A DNA stretch of 58,981 nt from Oscillospiraceae bacterium (lineage in GTDB: Bacteria > Bacillota > Clostridia > Oscillospirales > Oscillospiraceae), in contig JAFYVL010000002.1 of the NCBI GenBank assembly GCA_017549125.1, positions 1 to 58,981 on the forward strand. Reading direction: 5' to 3'. Below, piece by piece: positions 9,464 to 18,128 of this stretch (position 1 is the stretch's first letter; the number at the start of each line of letters is the position of its first letter). Under the pieces are notes generated by a model, which worked only from the letters and a program-made list of their open reading frames with translations, made no database searches and was not told the origin of the DNA. Position numbers and translations under genes: made by a program.

Positions 9464-10159
9464 ATGTCTATTGCTGAAAATATAAAGAGAATCAAAGAAA
9501 AAATTGCACAAGCTGCCATTGCCGCAGGACGCAATCCGGAAGATATTTTATTATGCGCTGCTACAAAGATGAACGACGCAGAAAATGTTTGTCAGGCCAT
9601 CGCTGCAGGCGTGGATTGTTGCGGCGAAAACCGTGTACAGGAACTAACAGCAAAGCTGTCTGACAATGCATACGAAGGTGCGCCTGTGCACTTTATTGGC
9701 CATTTGCAGACAAATAAGGTAAAACAAGTAGTTGGCAAGGTGGATTTGATCCAAAGTGTAGATTCCCTTCGTTTGCTGGATGCTATCAAAAAAGAAGCAA
9801 GCCGTCAAGGTATCTGCCAAGACATTTTGCTGGAGGTAAATGCCGCCAACCAGGAAAGTAAATCGGGTTTTACTACCCAAGAAATTCCCAGCGTTATCGA
9901 ACAATTGAGCGAATATAGCAGTATACGGGTGCTTGGTTTCATGACCATACCCCCAATTTGTGAAAAAAGTGGGGATAATGACAAATTTTTTCAAGAAATA
10001 TTGCAGCTTTCTGTTGACATAACGGCAAAAAAATACGATAATGTATGTGTCAAGATTCTGTCCATGGGAATGTCCGGTGATTATGAGGATGCGATCCGGT
10101 GCGGCAGCACCATGATCCGCATAGGCACCGCCATCTTTGGATCCAGAGACTACCATTAA
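9464..10159 (+). CDS. YggS/YlmE-family pyridoxal phosphate-binding protein
   Basis: 231 residues with the fold of the alanine-racemase N-terminal barrel and no catalytic second domain. The probable PLP-binding lysine lies in LLCAATKMNDAENV; GENRVQEL, HFIGHLQTNK, SVDS and the C-terminal MSGDYEDAIRCGSTMIRIGTAIFG are family signatures. The family maintains PLP supply and amino-acid balance rather than catalysing a known reaction. As in B. subtilis (ylmE), it sits just upstream of sepF. The start has GAGGAAA upstream. It is the first gene after the hfq terminator, so it needs its own promoter, which I could not place with confidence. Confidence 0.93.
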   Translation: MSIAENIKRIKEKIAQAAIAAGRNPEDILLCAATKMNDAENVCQAIAAGVDCCGENRVQELTAKLSDNAYEGAPVHFIGHLQTNKVKQVVGKVDLIQSVDSLRLLDAIKKEASRQGICQDILLEVNAANQESKSGFTTQEIPSVIEQLSEYSSIRVLGFMTIPPICEKSGDNDKFFQEILQLSVDITAKKYDNVCVKILSMGMSGDYEDAIRCGSTMIRIGTAIFGSRDYH

Positions 10160-10204
10160 ATTTTTGTACGCACAAATGCGAACATAATAGGAGGAAATAG
10201 AAAA

Positions 10205-10696
10205 ATGAGTTTTTGGGACAATGTGAAGAAGTTTGCCCAACCCTATTCCGACGAGGAATATGATGATTTCGAGGACGAGCTGGACGAATACGCAGAACCG
10301 GAAGAAGAAACCACTCCCCGGAAGCGTCGTAGCCCCTTCTCCTCTGATCGCGATACAGAGAGCACCCCTGCAGCACCTGCTGCCGGTAACTTTAACGGCC
10401 AGGTTCTGAACATGAACTCCGGTAAGCAGGAGGTCGTGCTGTTCCATGCCAAGACCTTTGACGATGCTGCAAGAGCAGCTGACGAGCTGCGTAAGCGCAA
10501 GGCTATTATTCTGAACATGGAAAACGTGGACAAGTCTTTGACTCGTCGTGTTGTAGATTTCCTGTCCGGTAGCGTTTATGCTATGGACGGCAGCGTCAAA
10601 AAGATCGCCCAGTCTACTTATTTGTTCTGCCCCCACAATATGGATGTTGTCGGTGATTTGGAGAACATTCGTAACGATGCAGAAAGCTACATCTAA
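10205..10696 (+). CDS. sepF: Cell division protein SepF
   Basis: Membrane-tethering and bundling partner of FtsZ. 163 residues: an N-terminal amphipathic-helix region (MSFWDNVKKFAQPY), an acidic low-complexity linker, then the compact SepF domain from about residue 75 (EVVLFHAKTFDDAARAADELRKRK, LSGSVYAMDG). Ribosome site AGGAGG. It lies between the yggS-like gene and divIVA, as in the dcw-adjacent cluster of other Firmicutes. The usual ylmG and ylmH between sepF and divIVA are absent. Confidence 0.93.
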   Translation: MSFWDNVKKFAQPYSDEEYDDFEDELDEYAEPEEETTPRKRRSPFSSDRDTESTPAAPAAGNFNGQVLNMNSGKQEVVLFHAKTFDDAARAADELRKRKAIILNMENVDKSLTRRVVDFLSGSVYAMDGSVKKIAQSTYLFCPHNMDVVGDLENIRNDAESYI

Positions 10697-10719
10697 TCTA
10701 TAAACGAAAGGATCAAGCT

Positions 10720-11421
10720 ATGTTTACTCCCCAACAAATCGATCAGATCTCCTTTGGTCGTGCCACCTTCGGCGGTTATGACATGCAGGCTGTGGACGAG
10801 TTCCTGGAGCCTTTGACCGAGGACTACATTACCCTGTACAAAGAAAATGCCCTGCTCAAGAGCAAAATGAAGGTTCTTGTGAGCAAGCTGGAAGAGTATC
10901 GCAATAACGAGGCCAGCATGAAGGATGCCATCGTAAACGCACAGAAAACCTGCGATAAGATGGTTAAGGAAGCTGAGGCTAAGTGCACACAGATGCTCAG
11001 CGATGCCAACGCAGCAGCTGCTGAGAATGCAAAGAATGCAGATGCACTGATCGCTGCCGAAAATGCTCGCGTAGAAGAGGCTAAGCGTGTTGCTGCAAAC
11101 AAGATCGACGAACTGCAAAAGCAGATCCAAAGTTGCATTCAGGCTCTGGATCGGATCAAGGAGGCCAACAAGCCCGCCGCAACCGGTGCATTTGATTATG
11201 ACCAGGACGAAGGTAAGAACGAAGGCGCTTCTAAGGCCAGCGTTTCCAGCAACACCGTCACCGACGATGTAGCAGATGAAATTTCCGCAAGCCTGCAGGC
11301 TCTGGTTGGTAGTACCAACGATATTCCTCACAAGATCGAGCCTAACCACCCTGTGTCTGACACTACCAGCAAGTTTGCAAATTTGAAGTTCGGTCGTAAT
11401 TACGATCCCGCTAATCCCTAA
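10720..11421 (+). CDS. divIVA: DivIVA-domain cell-pole/division protein
   Basis: 233 residues. The N-terminus (TPQQIDQISFGRATFGGYDMQAVDEFLEPL) is the DivIVA lipid-binding module; residues about 40-155 form a long coiled coil rich in Ala, Glu and Lys, and the tail is low-complexity. It marks curved membrane at poles and septa and recruits partners. It is 23 bases after sepF, and an isoleucine T-box leader and ileS follow, so read-through may help to transcribe ileS. Confidence 0.9.
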   Translation: MFTPQQIDQISFGRATFGGYDMQAVDEFLEPLTEDYITLYKENALLKSKMKVLVSKLEEYRNNEASMKDAIVNAQKTCDKMVKEAEAKCTQMLSDANAAAAENAKNADALIAAENARVEEAKRVAANKIDELQKQIQSCIQALDRIKEANKPAATGAFDYDQDEGKNEGASKASVSSNTVTDDVADEISASLQALVGSTNDIPHKIEPNHPVSDTTSKFANLKFGRNYDPANP

Positions 11422-11460
11422 TATTCCAAAAGCTACGACGAGGACAAATACCCCTGTATA

Positions 11461-11672
11461 TTGACTTTTAGAGAGCTGCCATATTGGTGCAAGGCAGTAG
11501 CAGTTGCAAGGTGTATATCCCCTCCGAGCCGCACACCGAATCCATAGTAGGCTGTGCCGGGCATGCCCGTTATCGCATCAACGAGTGCCGGGAAACCGGA
11601 ACGAGAGTGGTACCGCAGAGGTATATTATGCCTTTGTCTCTTGCGTCAGCAGAGACAAAGGCATTTTTTCTA
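11461..11672 (+). promoter_or_regulatory. T-box leader (tRNA-Ile sensing) of ileS
   Basis: This fills the 277-base gap between divIVA and ileS. Stem I begins near AGAGAGCTGCC. A candidate isoleucine specifier codon ATC lies at 11517-11519, just before CCTCCGAG. The T-box sequence GAGAGTGGTACCGC is at 11603-11616, followed by a terminator hairpin. The known mechanism is that uncharged tRNA-Ile pairs with the T-box and prevents terminator formation, inducing ileS on isoleucine shortage. Element boundaries are approximate, and the exact specifier register was judged by eye. Confidence 0.9.
11628..11670 (+). terminator. Terminator/attenuator hairpin of the ileS T-box
   Basis: A 14-bp stem (ATGCCTTTGTCTCT / AGAGACAAAGGCAT) followed by six Ts, directly after the T-box sequence. 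Confidence 0.92.
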
Positions 11673-11698
11673 TGAATTTTTAACGGAGGAATCATCCA

Positions 11699-14488
11699 AT
11701 GGAATACAAAAACACAATCATTACTCCTAAGACCGACTTTCCTATGAAGGCCGGCCTGCCTGCTCGTGAGCCTGCTATGCTGGATCGCTGGAATGAGCAG
11801 AATCTGTATGGCTTGATGCTGGAGAAGAACAAGGATCTGCCCCCCTTCATCCTGCACGATGGCCCTCCCTTCTCCAACGGCTACATCCACATGGGTCACG
11901 CTCTGAACAAGACTCTGAAGGATTTCATCGTTCGCAGCCATGCCATGATGGGCTATTACACCCCTTATGTTCCCGGCTGGGATAACCATGGTCTGCCCAT
12001 TGAAAGAGCTATCGAGAATTCCAAGAAGAAGCTGAACAAGGATATGTCCGTGCCGGAATTCCGCAAGGCCTGCGAGGACTTCGCCGAGGATTTCATTCAG
12101 AAACAGATGGGCGGTTTCCGTCGTCTGGGTGTTGTTGGTGATTGGGCTCGCCCCTATCGCACCATGGACAAGCATTTCGAGGCGCAGGAAGTGAAAGTCT
12201 TTGGCCGTATGTTTGACAAGGGCTTTATTTACAAGGGTCTGAAGCCTGTTACCTGGTGTCCCTTCTGTACCACCGCTGTGGCAGAGGCTGACATTGAGTA
12301 CAAGGATGATCCCTGTACCTCCGTCTATGTTAAGTTTGCCGTAAAGGACGACCAGGGCAAGCTGGGTATGCCTTTGGATAAGGTGTACTTCGTGATCTGG
12401 ACCACCACCATCTGGACGCTCCCCGGCAACATGGCAATCTGCCTGCACCCCAGAGATTCCTATGTGCTGGTCAAGCCCGATTACAGTGACGAGACCTTCA
12501 TCGTTGCAGAGGCTCTGTGTGAGAAAGTTATGGGCTTCGGCGGCTATACCAGTTATGAGATCCTGGCTCGCTACCCCGGCAATTTCTTTGAGAATATGAT
12601 CGCTCAGCATCCCTTCCTGGATAAGACCAGTCAGTTGGTCAACGCTGAGTATGTTACTATGGATTCCGGTACCGGCTGTGTCCACACTGCTCCCGGCTTC
12701 GGCGCAGACGACTATCAGACCTGTATGCGTTACGGCATTGAGCTGGTTGTTCCTGTGGATGACCACGGTCGTCACACAGAATATGCCGGCAAGTATGCTG
12801 GCATGAAGACCGAGGAATCCAACCCCGTCATTCTGGAGGATATGAAGGCTACCGGTGCTCTGTTTGCCTCCGAGGAGATCGTTCACTCCTATCCCCACCA
12901 TGACCGTTGTAAGAAGCCCGTTATCTTCCGTGCCACTCCCCAGTGGTTCTGCTCTGTGGAATCCTTCAAGGATCAGGCTGTGAAGGCTATCGAGGACGTT
13001 AAGTGGTATCCTGCATGGGGCGAAGATCGTATGATCAGCATGATCCGTGAGCGTGCCGACTGGTGTATCAGCCGTCAGCGTCGCTGGGGTCTGCCCATCC
13101 CTGTATTCTACTGCCAGGATTGCGGCAAGCCCGTATCTACCCCCGAGTCTATCGAAAAGATTTCTCAGTTGTTTGATGTCCACGGCTCTAACATCTGGTT
13201 TGAAAAAGAGGCTATGGAGTTGGTTCCCGAAGGCTTCACCTTCCCCCACTGTGGTGGCAAATCCTTCGAGAAGGAGACAGATACACTGTACTGCTGGTTT
13301 GACTCCGGCTCTACCCCCTATGCCTCTCTCATGAAGGACACTCCCGAGCTGTGGCCTGCTGATGTCTATCTGGAAGGCGCTGACCAGTATCGTGGCTGGT
13401 TCCAGTCTTCCCTGCTGACCTCCGTTGGTGCTTTGGATCAAGGCGCTCCCTTCCGCCAGGTGCTGACCCACGGCTGGGTTGTTGACGGCCAGGGTCGTGC
13501 TATGCACAAGAGCCTGGGCAACGGTGTCGATCCTGCCGATCTGATTAAGGATTTCGGTGCAGACATCGTTCGTCTGTGGGCTGCGTCTTCTGACTATCAT
13601 GCTGACGTGCGCTGCTCTAAGGAGATCTTCAAGCAGATCGCCCAGAACTATCTGAAGTTCCGTAACACCGCTCGTTACTGCCTGGGCAATCTGAACGATT
13701 TCGACCCCAACAACTTGGTTTCCGCACAGGATATGGCTGAGCTGGATAAGTGGGCTCTGACCAAGCTGAACAGCTTGATCGCCACCTGCCGCAAGGCTTA
13801 TGAGAACTACGAGTTCCATATGATCACCCACGCAATCAACGATTTCTGCGTTGTGGAATTGTCCAGCTTCTATCTGGATATTATCAAGGATCGCCTGTAC
13901 TGTGACGAAGCCAATGGTTTGAGCCGTCGCAGCGCCCAGACCGCTCTGTATCTGATCGTGGATGCCATGGCAAAGCTGTTTGCTCCCATCCTGGCCTTCA
14001 CCTGTGATGAGATCTGGCAGGCTATGCCTCACGCAGTAAACGACGATGCTCGTAACATTCTGCTGAACCAGATGCCCACCGATTGCAACGCCTACACCCT
14101 GTCTGAGGATATGATGGCAAAGTGGGATATGATCATGAAGCTGCGTCAGGATGTCAACGGCGTGCTGGAGCTGGCTAGAGCTGAGAAGCGTATCGGTAAG
14201 GCATTGGAAGCTAAGGTTACTCTGCAGACCGATAACGAGCAGCTGAAGGCCGCTTGCGAGTCTGTGGATCTGGCTCAGATCTGCATTGTATCCGCTTGTG
14301 CATGGGACGCTCCTGCCGAGGGCGCATTGACTGGCCAGGGTACTAACTATCCCGCATTGACCATCGGTGTCTCTGAAGCTCCCGGCGAGAAGTGTCCTCG
14401 TTGCTGGATGCATTCTCTGGAAGCTGACGAAAACGGCTTGTGCAAGCGCTGTGCCGCTGTTATGGCCAAGTTGGATGTAGAAATCTAA
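11699..14488 (+). CDS. ileS: Isoleucyl-tRNA synthetase
   Basis: Charges tRNA-Ile and edits misactivated valine. 929 residues. The HIGH motif is GYIHMGHALN; the editing (CP1) domain includes TWCPFCTTAV and WTTTIWTLPGN. The KMSKS loop reads AMHKSLGN, so the first Lys and the first Ser of the consensus are replaced. A C-terminal zinc finger (CPRCWMH...CKRCAAVM) places it with bacterial-type IleRS rather than the mupirocin-resistant eukaryote-like type. GGAGG lies upstream of the ATG. It is controlled by the T-box just upstream and ends at a strong terminator. Confidence 0.97.
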   Translation: MEYKNTIITPKTDFPMKAGLPAREPAMLDRWNEQNLYGLMLEKNKDLPPFILHDGPPFSNGYIHMGHALNKTLKDFIVRSHAMMGYYTPYVPGWDNHGLPIERAIENSKKKLNKDMSVPEFRKACEDFAEDFIQKQMGGFRRLGVVGDWARPYRTMDKHFEAQEVKVFGRMFDKGFIYKGLKPVTWCPFCTTAVAEADIEYKDDPCTSVYVKFAVKDDQGKLGMPLDKVYFVIWTTTIWTLPGNMAICLHPRDSYVLVKPDYSDETFIVAEALCEKVMGFGGYTSYEILARYPGNFFENMIAQHPFLDKTSQLVNAEYVTMDSGTGCVHTAPGFGADDYQTCMRYGIELVVPVDDHGRHTEYAGKYAGMKTEESNPVILEDMKATGALFASEEIVHSYPHHDRCKKPVIFRATPQWFCSVESFKDQAVKAIEDVKWYPAWGEDRMISMIRERADWCISRQRRWGLPIPVFYCQDCGKPVSTPESIEKISQLFDVHGSNIWFEKEAMELVPEGFTFPHCGGKSFEKETDTLYCWFDSGSTPYASLMKDTPELWPADVYLEGADQYRGWFQSSLLTSVGALDQGAPFRQVLTHGWVVDGQGRAMHKSLGNGVDPADLIKDFGADIVRLWAASSDYHADVRCSKEIFKQIAQNYLKFRNTARYCLGNLNDFDPNNLVSAQDMAELDKWALTKLNSLIATCRKAYENYEFHMITHAINDFCVVELSSFYLDIIKDRLYCDEANGLSRRSAQTALYLIVDAMAKLFAPILAFTCDEIWQAMPHAVNDDARNILLNQMPTDCNAYTLSEDMMAKWDMIMKLRQDVNGVLELARAEKRIGKALEAKVTLQTDNEQLKAACESVDLAQICIVSACAWDAPAEGALTGQGTNYPALTIGVSEAPGEKCPRCWMHSLEADENGLCKRCAAVMAKLDVEI

Positions 14489-14501
14489 TATGAAACGCTA
14501 A

Positions 14502-14540
14502 AACTGAGCCAACCCGATTTTTGGGTTGGCTCAGTTCTTT
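14502..14540 (+). terminator. Terminator of ileS
   Basis: A 14-bp perfect stem (AACTGAGCCAACCC / GGGTTGGCTCAGTT) with a short loop and a CTTTTT tail. Confidence 0.93.
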
Positions 14541-15533
14541 TTATGGATCTTTTTTAGCGTTGCATACGGTACAAATATAACCCGTCACAATGGTTTCGTC
14601 ATAGGCCTTTTGGTCTACAACCCATTGCTCCACCGGCCTGGTTGCCCAAATCTCTCGGGTATTCGCCAACATATCCGGTACACTCATGACATAATTATAG
14701 TCGATCTTATTGGAATGTACCGGCATATGGTTGCGCAACTCCTCCAACGATTCAAATCCTTCTTGATTATATCCGTCAAAGAAGCATAAATAGATCGTTT
14801 TTTTATAATATTCCTCTACGATCTCATAATGCCCCACTTCTTCATGATGGACAACCGCAGTAATAGGTTTCCAGATATGAGCTGATGTGTTTACCGTACC
14901 TACAGTATCCCCACAAATGGTACAGCTCATTGGGGCAATACAAGTGGCAGCCGTATAATAATGATTGCAGGACTGTGGCTGTGTATTTTGTGTCTGCTTT
15001 GTGGGCTCTGTTGTTGTATTGGTTTCCGGCTTCTTTGTAGGGTCAGTTGTTGTGTTGTTTGCCGGTGTTTTTGTAGGTGTAGTCTGAGGCTGAGTGGTTG
15101 GATTTACGGGCTTCACGGTATTGACAGGCTGTTGTATGTTCTCTTGCCCGTCCTCAGAGAGGATTTCCTGTTTTGATTCTACCGGGGGCTCAGTTTCTTC
15201 CATGGAGCCAGTCTGCTGTGTATCCTCCCGGGTATCCTCTGAAGCTATGTCCTGTGTGCCATGCAAGGGCTTTTCCGTGTTGCTCAGCTCATGCTGTGGG
15301 GTAGGATTATCAATACTTGATAACTGTTTGATACCGAAATATGCGCACACCATAAACCCCAACAGCAGGATCACCGTTAGAACCACCGTACCTATAACGA
15401 CCCAGCTTCTTTTTGGGGGATCTTCCGGAGTAATATCGTCTTTGGGATATAGGACGGTCATACAATACATACAGTATTGGGCTTTTTCATGGAGTTCTCT
15501 GCCACAGGACGGGCATTTTATTACATCATTCAT
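14541..15533 (-). CDS. Zinc-ribbon single-pass membrane protein with Cys-rich outer domain (function unknown)
   Basis: 330 residues. N-terminal zinc ribbon (Cys7, Cys10, Cys21, Cys24), a transmembrane helix at about residues 47-69, then a long Thr/Pro/Gln/Asn-rich spacer, as in wall-spanning linkers. The C-terminal region has a CNH...ATC...CxxCG pattern and a final GYICTVCNAKKDP. The pattern of paired cysteines in CxH/CxxCG recurs in lipoproteins nearby. No catalytic motif was recognised. Its start overlaps the stop of the upstream helical gene by 4 bases (ATGA), so the two are translationally coupled. Confidence 0.7.
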   Translation of the reverse strand: MNDVIKCPSCGRELHEKAQYCMYCMTVLYPKDDITPEDPPKRSWVVIGTVVLTVILLLGFMVCAYFGIKQLSSIDNPTPQHELSNTEKPLHGTQDIASEDTREDTQQTGSMEETEPPVESKQEILSEDGQENIQQPVNTVKPVNPTTQPQTTPTKTPANNTTTDPTKKPETNTTTEPTKQTQNTQPQSCNHYYTAATCIAPMSCTICGDTVGTVNTSAHIWKPITAVVHHEEVGHYEIVEEYYKKTIYLCFFDGYNQEGFESLEELRNHMPVHSNKIDYNYVMSVPDMLANTREIWATRPVEQWVVDQKAYDETIVTGYICTVCNAKKDP

Positions 15534-15952
15534 CCGAGGGTCTCCATTCCATAATCAAACAACAAATAATTGATATCCGCAACGGAAAGCTTCTTGCAAA
15601 TACCATAAATCAGGATGCAATCAAAGGGATTTTTAACGTACAGCTGCGCATATCCTGCTGTTTTCAGAAGCGTCTGCATTTCCTCTAGGTTTAACAACAT
15701 ACCGATTGCCAGGCTCAACAACTTTTTTCGCTCCGGCACTCGCAAGCCTGAGAAGATTTGATACGCATAATCTTCGTTCAGTTCTGATCTTCGAATCGCA
15801 TCGGCCTTTTTCAGACCATGCTTTTCAAGAAGCATTGCTAACAATTGGGATAAAGACAGGGATATGATACTGTTTTCATTCTCACGATAGAAACAGTTAA
15901 AATCAGAGCAATTCTTTAGCTCATCTATTAAATTAGCCGTATCCTTCTGCAT
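15530..15952 (-). CDS. Small helical protein, probable HTH (XRE-like) regulator
   Basis: 140 residues from the ATG at 15952, whose AAAGGAG is correctly spaced; an ATG two codons upstream is too close to it. The middle (LSQLLAMLLEKHGLKKADAIRRSELNEDYAYQIFSGLR) reads as an XRE-type helix-turn-helix, followed by helices that match the C-terminal extension of a recurrent Clostridia protein which I recall near Ser/Thr kinase genes. It could bind DNA or act as a signalling partner; no ligand domain is visible. First gene of a two-gene operon with a strong promoter. Confidence 0.6.
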   Translation of the reverse strand: MQKDTANLIDELKNCSDFNCFYRENENSIISLSLSQLLAMLLEKHGLKKADAIRRSELNEDYAYQIFSGLRVPERKKLLSLAIGMLLNLEEMQTLLKTAGYAQLYVKNPFDCILIYGICKKLSVADINYLLFDYGMETLG

Positions 15953-15975
15953 AATCATTCTCCTTTGCTACCACA

Positions 15976-16004
15976 ATTCTACACATTTCCAGAAAAAAGG
16001 TCAA
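15976..16004 (-). promoter_or_regulatory. Promoter of the HTH-like/zinc-ribbon operon
   Basis: Minus strand: TTGACC (15999-16004), 17-nt spacer, TAGAAT (15976-15981), about 24 bases before the start codon. The rest of the 15,959-16,178 gap holds the divergent XRE promoter. Confidence 0.72.
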
Positions 16005-16116
16005 TACCCTTTCTATTTCCGTGCTGGCAGCACGACAAATCTTTTGAGTTTCTATTATAATAGAGATACGCCTTAAGGAGCATGTCATTTTCGGATAATT
16101 GTACTCAGAAGCAGTC

Positions 16117-16152
16117 GAATTACAGCGATGCTGTAATTCCCTGTGGTATAAT
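16117..16152 (+). promoter_or_regulatory. XRE gene promoter with a perfect palindromic operator
   Basis: A perfect 10-bp inverted repeat, GAATTACAGC / GCTGTAATTC with a 3-nt centre (16117-16139), covers the -35 position. A consensus TATAAT is at 16147-16152, and the start codon is 26 bases later. No good -35 hexamer is visible. There is no T-run, so this is not a terminator. The position suggests autoregulation by the XRE protein. Confidence 0.65.
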
Positions 16153-16178
16153 ATGGAAAAAATACAGGAGCATACCCT

Positions 16179-16538
16179 ATGTATGATCTCGGTTCCCGAT
16201 TAAAACAAACACGACTCAGGCGCGGTATTACACAAAAAGACCTGGCTCTGCGAATCAACAAAAGCATATCTGCCATCAGCAGTTATGAATCCAATGCACA
16301 ATTGCCGCCTTTGGATGTAATCAGGGATATCGCCCTGGTATTGCATGTTTCTTTGGATTACTTGGTTGGAATTGATAACGCCTATATCGTATCTACCAAA
16401 ACCCTTAAAGAGGAGCAAAGGGAGATCCTGGATCTTCTGCTTTATGAGTTTCACGACAATCAACCAAACAGCCAACAGTTAACGCATAAACAGATATACC
16501 TGCTGCAAAAATTAATTTATTATTTTACATTTAAATAA
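16179..16538 (+). CDS. XRE-family HTH transcriptional regulator
   Basis: 119 residues. The N-terminal HTH_3 domain is clear: LGSRLKQTRLRRGITQKDLALRINKSISAISSYESNAQLPPLDVIRDIALVLHVSLDYLVG. The C-terminal half is helical, and no ligand-binding domain is evident. Ribosome site CAGGAG. First gene of a four-gene plus-strand operon with three lipoproteins (gaps 16, 27 and 54 bases), and a palindrome overlaps its promoter. Probable local repressor; the target beyond itself is unknown. Confidence 0.88.
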   Translation: MYDLGSRLKQTRLRRGITQKDLALRINKSISAISSYESNAQLPPLDVIRDIALVLHVSLDYLVGIDNAYIVSTKTLKEEQREILDLLLYEFHDNQPNSQQLTHKQIYLLQKLIYYFTFK

Positions 16539-16554
16539 AAATGGAGGTGTCACC

Positions 16555-16815
16555 ATGCAAAAGAAAACCATTATAACGATCATCCTGGTTATGTTACTGC
16601 TCACAATTCTATGCGGCTGCGAAAAAGACCTTTACACCACCGGCTGCAGAGTCATTCACGAGGAAGGCGACTATGTAACCTATCAAACCGTCTGTGACAA
16701 CTGCGGTTATGAATACGGGGATCCAACAACGACCTCTGTATACAGCAAGCTTTTTTACACCGTAAACTGCACCAGATGTGGCGAAATCATCTATGTTCGC
16801 TTAGAGCGAAAATAA
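16555..16815 (+). CDS. Small lipoprotein with paired cysteines
   Basis: 86 residues. Signal peptide of type II with lipobox TILCGC, so the mature chain starts at about Cys20. The remainder has VCDNCGYEYGD and NCTRCGEIIY, two CxxCG knuckles that could bind a metal ion outside the membrane. GGAGGTG precedes the ATG. Function unknown; the same CxxCG theme appears in the 202-residue lipoprotein downstream and in the zinc-ribbon protein across the divergent promoter. Confidence 0.7.
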   Translation: MQKKTIITIILVMLLLTILCGCEKDLYTTGCRVIHEEGDYVTYQTVCDNCGYEYGDPTTTSVYSKLFYTVNCTRCGEIIYVRLERK

Positions 16816-16842
16816 AGCAAATCCATCTAAAGGAGAATTATT

Positions 16843-17376
16843 ATGAAACTGAAAAAATTACTCGGCTTTTTATTAGCGATGACCATGATAGTTGCCTTGC
16901 TGAGCGCCTGTGGAAGCAAGGAAAAAACCATAAAATCCTCCATAAATCCGGAGCTGATCTCCGCCTTTGGTGAAGAGATGATCAAGAGCGAAGAGGATAA
17001 CATCGCCGAACTGGTGGGCGAACTGAAAACTGCCTATAAGCAGTACAAGGACGATTATGATCTGGATGCCTTTGTGATCAGTGTGGATGACACCATAAAA
17101 TCCTACGAGGGTTACCTGGGAGAAATTTCCGATGAACTGATGAATCTGTACGAAGAAGCCAAGGCAGCAGACAATCAGGAAAAAATGATGGAGCTGCTTA
17201 GCACCCATATGGCGTCCATTGCCTATTTTGCCGATGCAACCACCATTTCCATTTATCGGATGAATATCGATTGGGGTCAGGAACAATGGCACACCGACCG
17301 GGAAATTGAAGAAGCCCTGTGCAACTGCATCAATGAGATTTCCGAATTCTTCTACTGCAAGCCCATTGCAGAATAA
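16843..17376 (+). CDS. Lipoprotein of unknown function, helical
   Basis: 177 residues. N-terminal signal peptide with lipobox LLSAC (about Cys23). The mature part is acidic and predicted mostly helical (long Glu/Lys/Asp-rich runs), with no recognised enzymatic motif. Ribosome site AAAGGAG. Third gene of the XRE operon. Confidence 0.7.
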   Translation: MKLKKLLGFLLAMTMIVALLSACGSKEKTIKSSINPELISAFGEEMIKSEEDNIAELVGELKTAYKQYKDDYDLDAFVISVDDTIKSYEGYLGEISDELMNLYEEAKAADNQEKMMELLSTHMASIAYFADATTISIYRMNIDWGQEQWHTDREIEEALCNCINEISEFFYCKPIAE

Positions 17377-17430
17377 AAACTTAAATGAAAAATGAAACAT
17401 GAAATCATGTAAAATTCAGAGGAGATAATT

Positions 17431-18039
17431 ATGAAGAAGACACTCTTAGTACTTTTGATCGTTATGATGCTGCTCCAAACAGGTTGTGGCACAAGCGACA
17501 GCGCATCCACTACACCGCCAACCGCAGAATGCTACCACACCTATGAATCTACCATCATAAGAGAAGCGACATATGACAAAACAGGTCTCATCCAGAACAC
17601 CTGTACAAAATGTGGTGACGCTTACACAGAAGATATTCCTAAATTAGAAAAACATTTGGTTCCGGAATCTATTTTAGCCAAAGCTGTATCAAACACAAAA
17701 TACAGAGCGTCCGCTTTCTCCATTTCTGTTGGCCAATTGGTTAATTCTGCTATGGATGGTTATACCCTAACCCATTACACCGGACAAGAAGCCATTGAGA
17801 AAGGATATTTGTCCAAAAGTAATATCGACAGTTCTGTGGATCTGGATTATTTATACTGTTCCATCATTTCCGGAGATACCATGATGAATCCCGATATTCC
17901 ATATATGACCGCCTACGAACCGGTGGCAGTTAAGGTTTGGATGATTTTTGACGAAAATGATACCCTCCTCAATAGCGGTGTAGAGCTTTGCGATAATCTG
18001 CAAACCTGCGCGATTCTCATTATGACCAGGGGCTATTAA
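17431..18039 (+). CDS. Lipoprotein with CxH/CxxCG surface-repeat motif
   Basis: 202 residues with lipobox LLQTGC (about Cys19). Residues about 35-70 carry ECYHTYESTIIREATYD, then NTCTKCGDAYTEDIPKL. This resembles one copy of the H/C-rich repeat found in many surface proteins of gut Firmicutes. The C-terminal part has no recognised domain. Ribosome site AGAGGAG. Last gene of the XRE operon. Confidence 0.7.
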   Translation: MKKTLLVLLIVMMLLQTGCGTSDSASTTPPTAECYHTYESTIIREATYDKTGLIQNTCTKCGDAYTEDIPKLEKHLVPESILAKAVSNTKYRASAFSISVGQLVNSAMDGYTLTHYTGQEAIEKGYLSKSNIDSSVDLDYLYCSIISGDTMMNPDIPYMTAYEPVAVKVWMIFDENDTLLNSGVELCDNLQTCAILIMTRGY

Positions 18040-18049
18040 AGTATCTGTT

Positions 18050-18122
18050 ACATACTGTGGGCGAGTTGCAAAATCCACGCAACTCGCCCTTAGTTTATGC
18101 TATGTCTACATCCACAGTATGT
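18050..18122. repeat. Nested inverted repeat, includes probable terminator of the lipoprotein operon
   Basis: Outer arms ACATACTGTGG (18050-18060) and CCACAGTATGT (18112-18122) are perfect complements. Inside is an 11-bp hairpin, GGGCGAGTTGC / GCAACTCGCCC (18059-18069 / 18079-18089), followed by TTAGTTT. The inner hairpin may terminate the lipoprotein operon; the outer arms are unexplained. Confidence 0.6.
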
Positions 18123-18128
18123 AGAGGA

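Noticed and set aside
11570-14413. 947-codon open frame on the minus strand opposite ileS
   Set aside because: It is antisense to the well-supported ileS gene and its T-box, and its protein matches no pattern I know. Codon bias of ileS leaves this frame free of stops.
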